Source: Chryseobacterium gotjawalense (GTDB lineage: Bacteria > Bacteroidota > Bacteroidia > Flavobacteriales > Weeksellaceae). Taken from it: DNA of 64,000 bases. The notes under the pieces are model-generated. The model saw only the letters and a program-made list of their open reading frames with translations. It did no database searches and was not told the origin of the DNA. Positions 43,804 to 53,700 of the stretch are shown here, piece by piece (position 1 is the first letter of the stretch; each line of letters begins with the position of its first letter). The stretch covers positions 1,550,001-1,614,000 of the forward strand of contig NZ_CP124855.1 of assembly GCF_030012525.1 (NCBI RefSeq), given 5' to 3'. The translations under genes and the position numbers were made by a program.

Positions 43804-46800
43804 TTATTTCAAGATTTTCTTCACGGACATTGTTTCATTTTGGTTGATTTTCAGAATATACATACCGTTGACTAAACGGTCCGCAGCAATCACCGCCGTT
43901 TTGCTGTTGGGCTGTACACGGTAGATTAATCTTCCCGCTGCGTCATAGACTTCAATACCCGTGATCTGTTTAGTCTCGGCTTTAACCACAAAATCGCTGT
44001 TGTCTCTGTAGATTACCAGTTCTTCCTTGGTTGCGGCATCGGTCGCAAGAACTGCTTCCGGCTGATAGATGATTTCAAACCGGCCCGTACTTTCACCCGC
44101 GTTGGAGGCGAAGGTATAATTGCCTTCAGATAAATTGGTGATCACTCCGGTTTGTTTGTCTTTCAGGTAAATGTTTTGTCCATTGGCGAAGGTGCCTTCT
44201 CTGTCACCCAGCGCGATGGTATAGTTTCCCTGTACGAAATGACTGCTGCCCAAGTTGATTTTATCCGTATTCACGAAAGTACTGCGGCCGTTAATGGCCA
44301 CTTTTTCGTTTTCGGCGTAGCTGTACAGACCATCCGAACTGCTGACCGCACGGGAATCATCCATACCGAATGCCATATTTCCTGCCCCGAAATACACAAC
44401 CGCAATCATGGAAGTGATGCCCGAAGGCGCTTTCATGGCAAGCCAATACCGGTCATCTGTACCCTGTCTGCCATAGAATACAGCATCGGTATTAATCTCC
44501 AATCTGGTGGTATTGGAGTACTTTAAAATCTTACCCGCTCCCAATGCTTTAACCATAAATCCCTGTGCGGTCTTCGCAATCTTATTAGGGGTCTTACTTC
44601 CTTTTGGAAGTCCCGGTGCGGGCAGATCAGTCCCTGGAGCAGGCAGTCCTGTCCCGTTCGTTCCCGATGCAGCATTGTAAATGGCATACGCATTGCCACT
44701 GTAACCACTTCCCTGCTGCTCATACACTGAATTAACCGTATTATCCCAGAATCTGAAAGTGGATTCGATTTCCGTTTTGTTATTTGCATACAATGCATTT
44801 AAATCCAAATTGGAAGGATACGGATTGCCCACGAGGTTGTACCCAAATGCCGCACCGGAATACGCCAAACCATAATTAATGAGACCGTTAGTCGGTTTCC
44901 CTTCAAAGAAGGCGGTAGCTACCGCTTCTGAACTGAGCAGCGGTTCTTTAACAGCCAGCGATCTCCCTTTGATGTAGGCGCCACTGGAAGTATAGAAGAA
45001 ATTATTGGCCTCGTTATGGTACAGCACGAACGGAGCAACAACGGAGGTACCATCAGCTTTCCGGTACATATTTGTTTTAAGATTCGCATCTTCCACGGGA
45101 GACATCAAATAATTGTATTCCTTTCTTTCGTCACTTCTGAACGTCATGTTCCGCTTCACCAGAACATTTCCAGTATTTACGGCGTTGTCATTCACCTGTA
45201 CCAGATTGCCGTCGGATTCTAAAGTCAGACTTCCGCCGGTTGTGTTGATACCGTTCTGGATTTTGAAAAATTCTCCGGTTTTAATGGTGACCGCTGCACC
45301 ATTTGTTATGGATAAAGCACAGACATCCAAATTTGCTGTTGTGGAACTGTAGGCCGACTGTATTTCTGCCGAAAGATTCGGTGCTGGCGCGGGAGTCCAT
45401 ATACCGTATTTGAAAACGGCTGTTTGCGTTGCGATTGTTAAAGTATTCGATGTTGGCTGCGCAGTCATTAAACATGAACCTGCATTGGAAGTCATTTGTA
45501 CCGTTACCAAATCGCCCGGTGCTAATGTTGAGGTCGTAAAAGTAGCACTGTTTGTTCCTACAGGACTTCCATTTACTCTCCACTGATAGCCAGGCGTAGT
45601 TCCGCCGTTGGTTGGCGTGGCGGTGAAAGTTAACGGTGTATTAGCTCCCACACAGATGATGTTGGTTGGAGTGGCAATGGAGACGCTTGCGGTTAAGATG
45701 GGGTTGACAGTTAAAACGACTGAGTTTCCATATGTCGTTCCGCAACCATTGGTCACATAATATTGAAGCTTCTTGCCATTGTCTGCAAATGTAACTATAT
45801 AAGGCACCATTAAATTTCCATATAATCCAGTACCAACTCCAGTTTCCAGTTGCCAACCTTGGATAGTAACGGCAGAACCATTCGTGGTAACCGATGGTGT
45901 GGCTGGATTCAAAGAACCTCCCGCGCATAATACTGTGGGGGTTGTGAGTGCTGCAATCGTTGGCTTATCATTTACGGTAAGCGTTACCTGATTACTGGTA
46001 GTCGTTCCGCAACCATTGGTCACATAATATTGAAGCTTCTTGCCATTGTCTGCAAATGTAACCGTGTAAGGGACTGTTAAATTTCCATATAATCCAGTAC
46101 CAACTCCAGTTTCCAGTTGCCAACCTTGGGCAGTAACTGCTGAACCGTTCGTATTAACTGTTGGAGCTGTTGGATTCAAAGAACCTCCTGCGCATAATGC
46201 TGCCGGTGCGGTGATTGCCGCAATGGTTGGCTTATCATTTACCGTAAGCGCTACCGTATTACTGGTAGTCGTTCCACAACCATTGATCACATAATACCGA
46301 ATCTTCTTGCCACTGTCTGCAAATGAAACTGTATAAGAAAGAGTTAGATTGGCGAATGTCCCACTACCAACACCGGTTTCCAGTTGCCAACCTTGGGCAG
46401 TAACTGCTGAACCGTTCGTCGTAACTGTTGGAGCTGCTGGATTCAAAGAACCTCCTGCGCATAATACTACCGGCGCGGTGATTGTTGCAATGGTTGGTTT
46501 ATCATTTACTGTTAAAACAACAATATTGCTAGTAGTAATACCACAACTATTTGTTGCGGTGTAACGGATATTCTTTCCGTTGTCTGAAAAGGGAACGGTA
46601 TAGGGAACGGTTAAAGCGGTATAAGTACTGCCTCCTGATGTTGTAGATATCTCCCAACCTTGTAAACTTACCGCAGAACCATTAGCCGTAACTGTTGGAG
46701 CTGTTGGACTCAAAGAACCTCCTGCGCATAATGCTATTGGTGTTGTGATTGCTGCAATGGTTGGTTTATCATTTACCGTTAAATTAGTTCCATTATCACT

Positions 46801-48315
46801 CGCCACCACCACAGGATTACTGCTCATGACACGGATTCTGTATCCCGTTCCGGCCGGAGTTCCTGGTGGAATAGTAGCTGGAATCATCCCTCTGGACTGT
46901 GGGGGATCTGTAGCTCCCGTTAAGGTCATCACTACCTGACCAATATCCACTGCCGATGCAAAACTCCCTGATGCATTAGACAACTGGGCTTTAAAAGTAT
47001 TAGTCCCTGTATAAGCTCCCGTAACCTTGAATGGAACCGACACACTGGCTCCAACACAAAACGGCGCACCCGCAATAGGACCATCGATGCGTATTCCATT
47101 TTTTCTGCCAAAAGTAAAAAACCTGTTGCTTCCTATCCCTGTGGAATTATCGACTCCTTTTGTATTTGTAGTTCCCGCTAATGACGAATAAATCCCACTT
47201 GGAGTTCCACTTCCCGCAATGAGATCCAATGGTGAAATGAAAGTTTGGCGGCTTAAAGATACTGTACTGTTTGAAAAAGTTCCACTCGTTGCCAGTGACC
47301 AATATTCGGTATCGCTTAGACTTCCTACCGTTGAATCGACTGTCGGAATGGTAAAATTAGGGGTTCCTCCATTATCAGAATCAAAAGCCTCTACCTGTGC
47401 CGTCGGAGAACTCGTTGGAGCAGTTAAGTTGTTTAAAACAAAAGGAAGATAAGTTGTCCCTTTTCCAACGGGAAAATTATAGGTTGACTTTAAAGAAGTG
47501 GTCCATTTAACAGGACCATTGATAAATGAAGTGGGCTTACCTCCGACAATAGCTGTTATTGCAGGATTAGTAACATGTAACAAATTAGTTGTTGATGTCG
47601 TAAGAATACCATTGGTCATTGTTAAAATGTTGGTAACCGTAACAGCTCCTGCCAACGTTTTATATCCACTTCCTGAGGTGGTAAGATTGTTATAACCGTA
47701 TGCTCCTATACTCTGATCACCATGATTATTATAATTAACCGTCCCATTCGCTGGCGTTAATCCACCACCTGTCATCGTGCCTCCTATATTTAAATCACCA
47801 CCTGCACCAGTAAAAGTTACTTGATTTCTCGCATTATTACCACTCATTGTTATATCTCCACTAATATTGATGGTACCTGTGGAAAGAGATAAAATACAAT
47901 TATTACCATTACCCGCAGAATCATTCATATTCACTGATCCAGCTGTAAGAGAGCCATTACCAACAGCGATCACTGTTTTTCTGTTATTATTAGTCGGGCA
48001 TCTCATAGTTATTGCTCCCGAAACCACCAAAGTACCCGGTGAATTTATAGTTAGTGTATTATCACTGTTACTAGTGTTATCTATCGTTAAAGTAGCACAA
48101 ACTGCACCTGCAACTGAAATTATTGGTTTGTTATTCACATTCGGTATCACAACATTATCTGCAGCTGTAGGAACTCCATTGGTATTCCAGTTACTTGCTG
48201 TATTCCAATCTGTACTGGTTGCACCAGTCCATGTTTTTTGTGCAAAAGCAAAAGAAGAAATCAAAATCAGCAGTAAGATCCAGCCCTTTTTGAGTATAGC
48301 ATATTTTTTTTTCAT
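43804..48315 (-). CDS. T9SS type A sorting-domain protein with four 89-residue tandem repeats (array member 3, 1503 aa)
   Basis: A signal peptide (ending SFAFAQ) precedes WTGATSTDWNTASNW, a common first module of flavobacterial secreted proteins, then a long beta-helix-like region (about 60-270) and Ig-like domains. Residues about 519-874 are four Ig-like repeats of exactly 89 residues, each with VNDKPTIA, LCAGGSL, QGW and TNGCGTT landmarks. A further Ig-like domain precedes the shared C-terminal module (43804 to about 45230) and the T9SS type A domain (IEVYDAAGRLIYRV to NGMYILKI and KKILK). It is likely a large adhesin. The repeats invite copy-number change between strains. Confidence 0.92.
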   Translation of the reverse strand: MKKKYAILKKGWILLLILISSFAFAQKTWTGATSTDWNTASNWNTNGVPTAADNVVIPNVNNKPIISVAGAVCATLTIDNTSNSDNTLTINSPGTLVVSGAITMRCPTNNNRKTVIAVGNGSLTAGSVNMNDSAGNGNNCILSLSTGTINISGDITMSGNNARNQVTFTGAGGDLNIGGTMTGGGLTPANGTVNYNNHGDQSIGAYGYNNLTTSGSGYKTLAGAVTVTNILTMTNGILTTSTTNLLHVTNPAITAIVGGKPTSFINGPVKWTTSLKSTYNFPVGKGTTYLPFVLNNLTAPTSSPTAQVEAFDSDNGGTPNFTIPTVDSTVGSLSDTEYWSLATSGTFSNSTVSLSRQTFISPLDLIAGSGTPSGIYSSLAGTTNTKGVDNSTGIGSNRFFTFGRKNGIRIDGPIAGAPFCVGASVSVPFKVTGAYTGTNTFKAQLSNASGSFASAVDIGQVVMTLTGATDPPQSRGMIPATIPPGTPAGTGYRIRVMSSNPVVVASDNGTNLTVNDKPTIAAITTPIALCAGGSLSPTAPTVTANGSAVSLQGWEISTTSGGSTYTALTVPYTVPFSDNGKNIRYTATNSCGITTSNIVVLTVNDKPTIATITAPVVLCAGGSLNPAAPTVTTNGSAVTAQGWQLETGVGSGTFANLTLSYTVSFADSGKKIRYYVINGCGTTTSNTVALTVNDKPTIAAITAPAALCAGGSLNPTAPTVNTNGSAVTAQGWQLETGVGTGLYGNLTVPYTVTFADNGKKLQYYVTNGCGTTTSNQVTLTVNDKPTIAALTTPTVLCAGGSLNPATPSVTTNGSAVTIQGWQLETGVGTGLYGNLMVPYIVTFADNGKKLQYYVTNGCGTTYGNSVVLTVNPILTASVSIATPTNIICVGANTPLTFTATPTNGGTTPGYQWRVNGSPVGTNSATFTTSTLAPGDLVTVQMTSNAGSCLMTAQPTSNTLTIATQTAVFKYGIWTPAPAPNLSAEIQSAYSSTTANLDVCALSITNGAAVTIKTGEFFKIQNGINTTGGSLTLESDGNLVQVNDNAVNTGNVLVKRNMTFRSDERKEYNYLMSPVEDANLKTNMYRKADGTSVVAPFVLYHNEANNFFYTSSGAYIKGRSLAVKEPLLSSEAVATAFFEGKPTNGLINYGLAYSGAAFGYNLVGNPYPSNLDLNALYANNKTEIESTFRFWDNTVNSVYEQQGSGYSGNAYAIYNAASGTNGTGLPAPGTDLPAPGLPKGSKTPNKIAKTAQGFMVKALGAGKILKYSNTTRLEINTDAVFYGRQGTDDRYWLAMKAPSGITSMIAVVYFGAGNMAFGMDDSRAVSSSDGLYSYAENEKVAINGRSTFVNTDKINLGSSHFVQGNYTIALGDREGTFANGQNIYLKDKQTGVITNLSEGNYTFASNAGESTGRFEIIYQPEAVLATDAATKEELVIYRDNSDFVVKAETKQITGIEVYDAAGRLIYRVQPNSKTAVIAADRLVNGMYILKINQNETMSVKKILK
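43865..44191 (-). repeat. 327-base segment nearly identical to 50799-51125
   Basis: The ends of array members 3 and 4 share a 327-base stretch without length change, and I estimate well over 90 percent identity by eye. It covers the sorting domain and the part of the module before it. The other array members are clearly more divergent here. Recent duplication or gene conversion would explain this. Confidence 0.8.
45692..46759 (-). repeat. Four in-frame 267-bp tandem repeats within array member 3
   Basis: The landmark GTTGG followed by TTATCATTTAC begins at 45959, 46226, 46493 and 46760, a spacing of exactly 267 bases (89 codons). The four units are 45692-45958, 45959-46225, 46226-46492 and 46493-46759. 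The two middle units are the most alike, and the outer ones have diverged. Confidence 0.9.
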
Positions 48316-48316
48316 G

Positions 48317-48346
48317 TTGGGTGTGTGTTGGTGTTGGTGTTGGTGT
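48317..48346. repeat. Short hexamer repeat (CAACAC on the minus strand) in the leader of array member 3
   Basis: GTGTTG occurs three times in a row (48325-48342), with partial copies on both sides, directly before the start codon at 48315. On the minus strand the leader therefore reads as repeated CAACAC up to the ATG. Slippage here would change the leader length. Confidence 0.75.
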
Positions 48347-48349
48347 ATG

Positions 48350-49068
48350 TTCAGAAAGAGTAATGGCAGGCGTTTTTATAACGCGCTATATCATCTTCAA
48401 TTTTAAAACTTCGTAATTTTAGCGGGGCAGGCCGATACAGGCCGCAAACTCTATGTTGCGTCCTGGCAGCTGAAAAAATCTTTTAAAAAGACATCGCAGG
48501 CTATTGCAGGGAGGGTGAATGCGCTGCACCGGAGAGTGAAGAGCATCTGTTGCGAATTTGGTAGTGTGGTTGGAGAAAATAATGTCCCCCCAGAGTATAA
48601 TGCATACCGAAGTAGCATCCTTTTTCTTTTTTCATCTTATTTGTGTTTTTGTTATTAAAGGATTCACATTGTTATTGATCCTTTAAAGTACAAACTTAGT
48701 CATTTTTAACTAATAAATAAAAACTATTTTTTTAAAAAATTTAGGTGATTTAACGCTAATTAACAAGTTAGTGAGCTGGATGAATGGATCTTATGGCGGA
48801 AACACCCATCCCTAAACGATTCTTCTGTTTCGCAATACCCCTTCGATGGAGGGAATATTTTCGCGTTTTATGAGAATCAGCTTTAAAAATGACTTTTTTA
48901 TGGACAGACTAAACTGCGGAAATTGGTTTCTCTGATGAATATCCAATGTAAACACGGTAGGCATGAACTTAAGTGCTTGATTAATTGGATGTTTGGGCAA
49001 CTGAGTGTTCAGGCCGGATAAAGCAGTCTCCAAAATAAAAGTGATTAGTTCGATTGAACCTCATCAAA
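48350..49068. other. Intergenic region upstream of array member 3, with GC-rich insert and an orphan leader
   Basis: No intact gene is recognised. A GC-richer stretch (about 48420-48590) contains the short orphan frame described separately, and 48660-48780 is very AT-rich. A 73-codon minus-strand frame at 48812-49033 lacks a signal peptide or motif and is judged to be chance. Promoter elements of array member 3 should be here but were not recognised. Confidence 0.45.
48501..48635 (-). other. Orphan array-type leader with a 44-codon frame (possible gene remnant)
   Basis: An ATG at 48635 is preceded by AAAACACAAATAAG, like the leaders of the array genes, and followed by MKKEKGCYFGMHYTLGGHYF; the frame stops after 44 codons. 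The protein is not a signal peptide. It may be the 5' end of a lost array gene, or an unrelated small protein. Confidence 0.3.
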
Positions 49069-49097
49069 CAAAAAAGCCGGACAGTACGTCCGGCTTT
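49069..49097 (-). terminator. Rho-independent terminator, second copy, separated from array member 4 by an IS
   Basis: AAAGCCGGAC, five-base loop, GTCCGGCTTT (49073-49097), identical to the hairpin after array member 3. In the ancestral arrangement it would lie about 35 bases after the stop of the gene at 50738. A 1.6 kb IS has been inserted between them. Confidence 0.88.
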
Positions 49098-49110
49098 GTA
49101 TAGGGTGATA

Positions 49111-49119
49111 TCCCAAAGG
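49111..49119. repeat. Target-site duplication TCCCAAAGG (left copy; right copy 50728-50736)
   Basis: The nine bases directly before the left IS end are repeated exactly directly after the right IS end. The right copy ends one base before the stop codon of array member 4. Confidence 0.93.
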
Positions 49120-49147
49120 TAGGGTGTCCAATTGTATGTTCCTCAAA

Positions 49148-50440
49148 TCAGGCTGCATTTTGGAAACATTTTGTTCGCATTTGGGTGAGATTTTTGGTGA
49201 GATGTTCTTTTTCCCAAACCTTTATTTGTGATAATAGCGTGTCTTCTAAGGCTTTTTTGAAGTTAAATTCTTTTTGTATGGCTTTATTGCTAAGTTTCGT
49301 GTAAAGTGGTAAAAATAGGACAAATGAAGTTACTCCGTTTAATTTATTGGGAGATTTTCGAGCTTTATATTTACCAAAAATAGATTCAATGATATCTGAA
49401 GAATTATGATGGGCTGCATTGGAGGTTATTATTATAACTTCCTGCGCAAGGAATTTGGATATCGATTCTCCCAACGCAATCATCCTGAAGCTGCCACACA
49501 AAAGATGTCGTTTGATTTCTTGTTGGCATTTACTTACTGTTTGCTGCGATAAGCCTTTGTTTTTGCAGCGTTTTTCAATACTGTTTACGCATTTTATAAC
49601 CTCAGTCAATTCATCTATCAGTGATGCATTTGCGGGAATAAACGAGAATACTTTCTGTTCCTCTTTATTCAAAGTGTGATAAACAGCAAGTATTTTCGAT
49701 GACCAGTTGACCCATTGTGAAATATTAAGAAAACGAGCAACAGTGCGCTGTGTAGGAGGAAGTAGATAAGCTATTTTTTTCATGCAGAACTTAAATTTAC
49801 AATCCGCCATTGCTTTTAAATAGGCTACAAAATCAGGCTCTTTCTTGTAGGTTCTTTCCAAAAACATACCCAAGGAATGGCTTATATCAAGTTGATGGCA
49901 CAATTCTGCAACTCTTATTCCTTTTTTCATCACAGAAGCATTGTCGCTAATAACGTAGAGCGGATTGTACCCTATTTTTTGAGCCGCTGTTTTGAGCTGT
50001 TTCCCGATTCTATCGCCATTCCAACTCTCCGCCACCGCTATATTGAGGATGTGAGAATTACTACAATCCAAAGGTTTTCCCTGATGATAAGCCGGAACTC
50101 CGAGCGTGAGAAGCAATTTCTCGCTACCAATCATCATACTTTCATCAACAATTTGGGCATATTGCGTTCCTTGCAATTCTTCTCCGGATGTTTCATAAGC
50201 TTTTAATCCGCTTTTTTTTACCCAATTCTCAATGGTATTATGGCAAGGAATTTTACCTAAAAAACCACTAAAGGCGTCATCAATTACACCCAAAATTTTC
50301 ACCACTTGCCGAAAACCACAGTTAACACGAGTGTAAAGCAGGCTGCTTAATCGGACAATAAATTCGGAATACCGATGTCTTTTGATAGGTTCAAAAGTAA
50401 TTGTTCTTGTTCTTTGCTCAATATTATTTTTCGAGCGTCG
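49148..50440 (-). CDS. IS transposase, OrfB part (read by -1 frameshift from OrfA)
   Basis: The frame is open from 50440 to the stop at 49148 (430 codons). An internal GTG at 50305 would give a 385-residue form, but the upstream sequence (PIKRHRYSEFIVRLSSLLYT) reads as genuine protein, so entry by frameshift is favoured. Candidate catalytic acids are Asp in QIVDESMM, Asp in YVISDNASVMKKG and Glu in DIIESIFGKYK, a plausible DDE set. CHNTIENWVKKSG looks like a DNA-binding helix. The transframe product would be 478 residues. The family is not assigned. Confidence 0.8.
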   Translation of the reverse strand, partial: RRSKNNIEQRTRTITFEPIKRHRYSEFIVRLSSLLYTRVNCGFRQVVKILGVIDDAFSGFLGKIPCHNTIENWVKKSGLKAYETSGEELQGTQYAQIVDESMMIGSEKLLLTLGVPAYHQGKPLDCSNSHILNIAVAESWNGDRIGKQLKTAAQKIGYNPLYVISDNASVMKKGIRVAELCHQLDISHSLGMFLERTYKKEPDFVAYLKAMADCKFKFCMKKIAYLLPPTQRTVARFLNISQWVNWSSKILAVYHTLNKEEQKVFSFIPANASLIDELTEVIKCVNSIEKRCKNKGLSQQTVSKCQQEIKRHLLCGSFRMIALGESISKFLAQEVIIITSNAAHHNSSDIIESIFGKYKARKSPNKLNGVTSFVLFLPLYTKLSNKAIQKEFNFKKALEDTLLSQIKVWEKEHLTKNLTQMRTKCFQNAA

Positions 50441-50583
50441 TTTTTTTTTAATTCTTTCTTTAATTGATCGGTTTGTATTTTTGATTTTTCCAATTCTTCA
50501 GACAGCTTTTTATTTGCTTTTTGGAATTTTAAAATTTCTTCTTTTAAACGGGTGTTTTCTTCTTCGATATTGATCTTTTTCAT
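50347..50583 (-). CDS. IS OrfA: 78-residue coiled-coil protein
   Basis: The protein begins MKKINIEEENTRLKEEILKF and is a highly charged coiled coil with Leu/Ile heptads through about residue 47. The last 30 residues follow the slippery site and continue in the zero frame to a stop at 50347. It would provide the N-terminal dimerisation region of the OrfAB transposase. The start is 144 bases inside the right IS end. Confidence 0.8.
   Translation of the reverse strand: MKKINIEEENTRLKEEILKFQKANKKLSEELEKSKIQTDQLKKELKKNDARKIILSKEQEQLLLNLSKDIGIPNLLSD
50440..50446 (-). promoter_or_regulatory. Slippery heptamer A-AAA-AAC for -1 ribosomal frameshifting
   Basis: On the minus strand OrfA reads TTA-AAA-AAA-AAC-GAC at residues 45-49, which contains the canonical X-XXY-YYZ heptamer in the correct phase within a run of nine A. 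After a -1 shift the next codons are CGA-CGC-TCG and stay open through OrfB. No downstream stimulatory pseudoknot was worked out. Confidence 0.8.
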
Positions 50584-50737
50584 TATTTAAAATTCAGCTA
50601 TAATTAAATGTAAATATACTGAATATCAATTAGATAACAAAATATCTAAGCCTGAAAAACACCTGTAATCATCAGGAAATATCCATAAAAAACACCCGTT
50701 TTCTGGAACACTCTTTTGGACACCCTATCCCAAAGGG

Positions 50738-53700
50738 CTACCTCACGATTTTCCTGGAGGTGAGCTGCCCGTTTTGACTGATCTTCAAAATATAAACTCC
50801 GTTGACTAAACGGTCTGCAGCAATCACCGCCGTTTTGCTGTTGGGCTGTACACGGTAGATCAATCTTCCGGCTGCATCATAGACTTCAATAGCCGTGATT
50901 TGTTTAGTCTGGGCCTTAACCACAAAGTCGCTGTTGTCTCTGTAGATTACCAGTTCTTCCTTGGTTGCGGCATCGGTAGCAAGAACCGCTCCTGGCTGAT
51001 AAATGATTTCAAACCTGCCGGTACTTTCTCCCGCGTTGGAGGCGAAGGTATAATTGCCTTCAGATAAATTGGTGATCACTCCGGTCTGTTTGTCTTTCAA
51101 GTAAATGTTTTGTCCATTGGCGAAGACACCGTCTTTTTGATTTCCTAAAGCAATGGTATAATTTCCGTTGGCAAAATGGTTGGTCCCCAATAAAACCACA
51201 TCGGTATTCCTAAAACTGCTTTTACCATTGATAGAGACCGGTTGGTTTTCTACCAAACTGTAGATCGCATCGGTACCCAAAAGGGAGTTGGAATCTTCCA
51301 GGGTATAAGCATCATTTCCACCCGGGAAGTACACCACTGCAATCTGCGAAGTGATATTGGCAGGACTTGTAAGATTCAACCAATAACGGTCAAATGAAAC
51401 TGCTTCTTTGCCAAAAAATCCTTCCGCTGCTCCGGTGGAACGCATGGTGTTGGTAAAAGTAACCTTTTTGGTACTGACTAAACTTTTAGCCATAAATCCT
51501 TGACCTACTTTCACATATTTTGTTGGTATTTTTGCCGTAGCAACATCACCTTTCGCGTTTACTCCAGAACCACTTCCGGGTGGGGTTGCTGCATTCCATT
51601 GAGAATATGCCTGTCCGCCGTAATTATCTCCTTCCTGGGTGGTTCGGGTATTGGCAGTACTGTCCCACAAATTGAAGGTCGGACTTAAACCGTCAGAATT
51701 ATCCCTGTAGAAAGCAGCAAGATCTAAATTGGAAGGGTAAGGATTCCCAATTAAATTGTAGCCCCGATTAGTATTGGTGGTACTGGAATTCACCAGGTTG
51801 TAGAGTAAATCACCGTTCATGGGTTCTCCTGTGAAGATCGCCGTCATGGTAGACGGGGCAAAAACACCTGTTGCTTCTTTCACAGCCAAAGCTCTGCCTG
51901 GAATATACGCACCAGAAGAGTTATAAAATTTGTTATCGGCTTCGTTATGATACAAAACAAACGGTACAGCAACTGGATTTCCTTTCTCATCCTTATAGAT
52001 ATCTTTTAAACCCATATTTTTTACAGGAGAAATCAAATAATTATACTGCTGTCTACCTGCGGAGAATTTAATATCGCGTTTCACCACAATATTTCCGGAG
52101 TTTACCGCATTTTTATTGACCTGGATAAGATTACCGTCGGATTCTACGGTAAGGGTTCCGTTGTTGGTAATATTGTTTTCAAATTCAGCAAAAGTCCCTG
52201 CACTGATGGCCAGGACACCTCCACTTTGGACGGTACAGTTACAAGCTTTGATATCTCCTTCCGAAGTGTTGTAGTTGCCCGCAATCACCGCATTCAAGCC
52301 GTCGTCGTTTGGAAGACCTCTGCTCCATGAACCGGTGGGAACGGTTCCGGTATATACAGAATCCTCACCTACCTTTACGGTTGCAGAAGAGCCAGTTGAA
52401 TTGATACAGGTCCCGTTGGAGACTGAAACAATATTCAGTGTTTGGTTTACCGTTGCTAAAGGTACTGTTACCAAAGCAGTTCCCCCCGCCAGAACAACAC
52501 TGCTGTTGCCTCCTCCATTGATATTGTACATGACTGTCGCCCCCGGTGTTCCTGTCAGATTAAATACCGCATCCGTGTTTTTACAGATTTGGTTATTGCC
52601 GGTGACAGAGGCGGTGGGTAAGGCGTTGACGGTTATCGTACCGGTTGCATTTGCAGTGCCACAACCTCCTGTCAAAGCAATACTGTAATTAAATGTGCCG
52701 GATGAAGTTGGAGTTCCACTAATGGTAAGAACATTTCCTGACCAGGAAGCGTTAACGCCTATAGGTAATCCCGTCACCGTTCCCAAACCAGTTGATCCGG
52801 TAGTTGCGTGGGTTATAGTAAGGGAATTTCCTAAACATAACGAAGGGTAAGATGAAACAGCACCAACGGTATTGCCGGCAAAAACTGTAATTGTTCCTGT
52901 TGCACTCACCAATCCACAGCCCCCTGTTAATGTAATACTGTAATTAAATGTTCCTGATGCTGTTGGGGTTCCGCTGATCGAAATCACATTTGCTGACCAG
53001 GTTGCGGAAACTCCTGCTGGCAAACCATTCGCTCCTGAAACTCCGCTATTGCTGATGCCTGTCGCTCCTGTTGTGGAGTGGGTAATATTTATCAGTGCCG
53101 TATTGATACATAATGTTGGAGTGGAAGAAGCTACTCCTGCAGTATTCGTTGCTGTAACCGTAATGGTTCCTGTTGCAGTTACACTTCCGCATCCGCCTGT
53201 TAATGGTATGCTGTAACTAAATGTTCCTGATGCCGTCGGCGTTCCGCTGATCGTAATCACATTTCCCGACCAGTTTGCAGAAACTCCTATAGGTAATCCT
53301 GTAGCCGAACCAATGCCGGTGGCACCTGTAGTCATTATCGTCACATTTGGAATTGCTGTATTAATACACACTGTAGGAGAGGACGAAGGCACTCCTGATG
53401 TATTCGCTGCCGTCACCGTAATCGTTCCTGTTGCAGTGATGGCAACACAGCCGCCCGTTAAAGTAACGGTATAAGAAAATGGCCCTGAAACTGTTGGCGT
53501 CCCACTGATCGTAACCACGTTGGCTGCCCAGCTTCCGGTCACTCCCGCTGGAAGCCCGGTCACTGTCGCTCCCGTAGCTCCTGTTGTAGCATAAGTAATT
53601 GGGGTAATTGCTGTACTGAGACATTTCGTTTGGCTGTTTGTTCCCGCAACTGAGGTTAAAGTAACGGTATTGTTAACCGTAACTGTAATCGTTCCTGTTG

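Larger units (their letters stand above)
49120..50727 (-). mobile_element. Intact 1608-bp insertion sequence with two overlapping transposase frames
   Basis: The ends are inverted repeats. The left end begins TAGGGTGTCCAA (49120-49131) and the right end closes with TTGGACACCCTA (50716-50727), 12 of 12 matching; extended to 23 bases, 19 match. A nine-base target duplication flanks the element. It encodes OrfA (50347-50583) and OrfB (49148 to about 50440) on the minus strand with a slippery A-run between them. I cannot name the IS family. The perfect duplication, intact ends and open frames suggest recent and perhaps active insertion. Confidence 0.93.

Noticed and set aside
45692-46759. Regular repeats considered as a CRISPR array
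   Set aside because: Units are 267 bases, contiguous, in frame and encode Ig-like domains; there are no spacers or cas genes.
48812-49033. A 73-codon minus-strand frame upstream of the IS
   Set aside because: No signal peptide, motif or promoter; composition like the surrounding spacer.
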